Shown here one piece after another: positions 26,087 through 26,140 of a stretch of 26,140 nt of DNA (positions are counted from its first letter, which is position 1; each line of letters starts with the position of its first letter). Under the pieces are notes generated by a model. It was not told where the DNA came from, ran no database searches, and was given only the letters and a program-made list of their open reading frames with translations. Location: NCBI GenBank assembly GCA_964475125.1, contig CAYYWP010000039.1:1-26140 (forward strand), read 5' to 3'. The stretch comes from CAYYWP01 sp964475125 (GTDB lineage Bacteria; Desulfobacterota; Binatia; HRBIN30; CADEER01). The position numbers and the translations under genes are program-made.

Positions 26087-26140
26087 CTAGTGTCCTGTTG
26101 CGCAAATACGTTGACTTAAGTTGACGGCGCTGACTTTTCG
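26087..26140. mobile_element. probable left end of an insertion sequence, body outside window
   Basis: ctagtgtcctgt (26087-26098) equals the reverse complement of 73-84. The continuation also agrees at aaat and cgttg (26104-26107 and 26109-26113). The element would extend rightward beyond the window. Family unassigned, since no transposase is visible. Confidence 0.45.

Larger units (their letters stand above)
25766..26140. other. gene-free, repeat-rich right edge
   Basis: No gene was recognised in these 375 bases. They hold the DUF2934 ribosome site, a GCAGAG-type tandem array, a perfect 30-bp-arm hairpin and a putative insertion-sequence end. Each is listed separately. Confidence 0.6.

Overview
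The window reads as a piece of chromosome from a GC-rich, diderm (Gram-negative-type) bacterium. Reading outward from the sequence: several lipobox-type lipoproteins, c-type haem motifs, a probable outer-membrane beta-barrel, a sigma-54 activator, Thr/Pro-rich linkers in secreted proteins, and multidomain lipid genes. This mix fits uncultured Deltaproteobacteria-like lineages (Desulfobacterota, Myxococcota or Binatota type). That placement is an inference; no ribosomal or other phylogenetic marker protein is present.

Layout. Both edges carry the same inverted sequence (ctagtgtcctgt plus a similar continuation). It looks like the outward-facing ends of two insertion-sequence copies whose bodies lie outside the window. 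A tRNA-Ser(TGA) follows on the minus strand, then a haem-tagged beta-barrel protein and a sigma-54-dependent activator on the plus strand, separated by a 110-bp inverted-repeat element. A minus-strand operon (3.2-7.7 kb) encodes a fatty-acid-hydroxylase/GH3 fusion, an enolase-superfamily enzyme and a four-helix membrane protein. Next, on the minus strand, is a 1596-residue lipoprotein related to the animal CEMIP/TMEM2 family, with Cys-rich repeats on Thr/Pro stalks.

At 13.1-16.0 kb on the plus strand lie an MFS-lysophospholipid-transporter/PlsC fusion and a coupled nucleotidyltransferase/small-protein pair. At 16-17.3 kb (minus) are two small exported proteins, one a two-domain lipoprotein with CX4CH haem motifs. 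A tandem CMD/AhpD-fold protein (plus), a VapBC pair (minus) and a dihaem cytochrome c (minus) follow. The last block is a DprE1/DprE2-like pair (minus) divergent from a DUF6502 gene and a YfhO-type membrane protein (plus), then a DUF2934 gene and a repeat-rich right edge.

How the genes may work together. The hydroxylase-GH3/enolase operon could make hydroxylated N-acyl amino acids and racemise them. The DprE1/DprE2 pair could make a polyprenyl-phosphate pentose donor that the neighbouring YfhO protein uses at the envelope. Both are hypotheses from domain logic and gene order. The CEMIP-like lipoprotein and the haem proteins are the strongest surface or periplasm features of the window.
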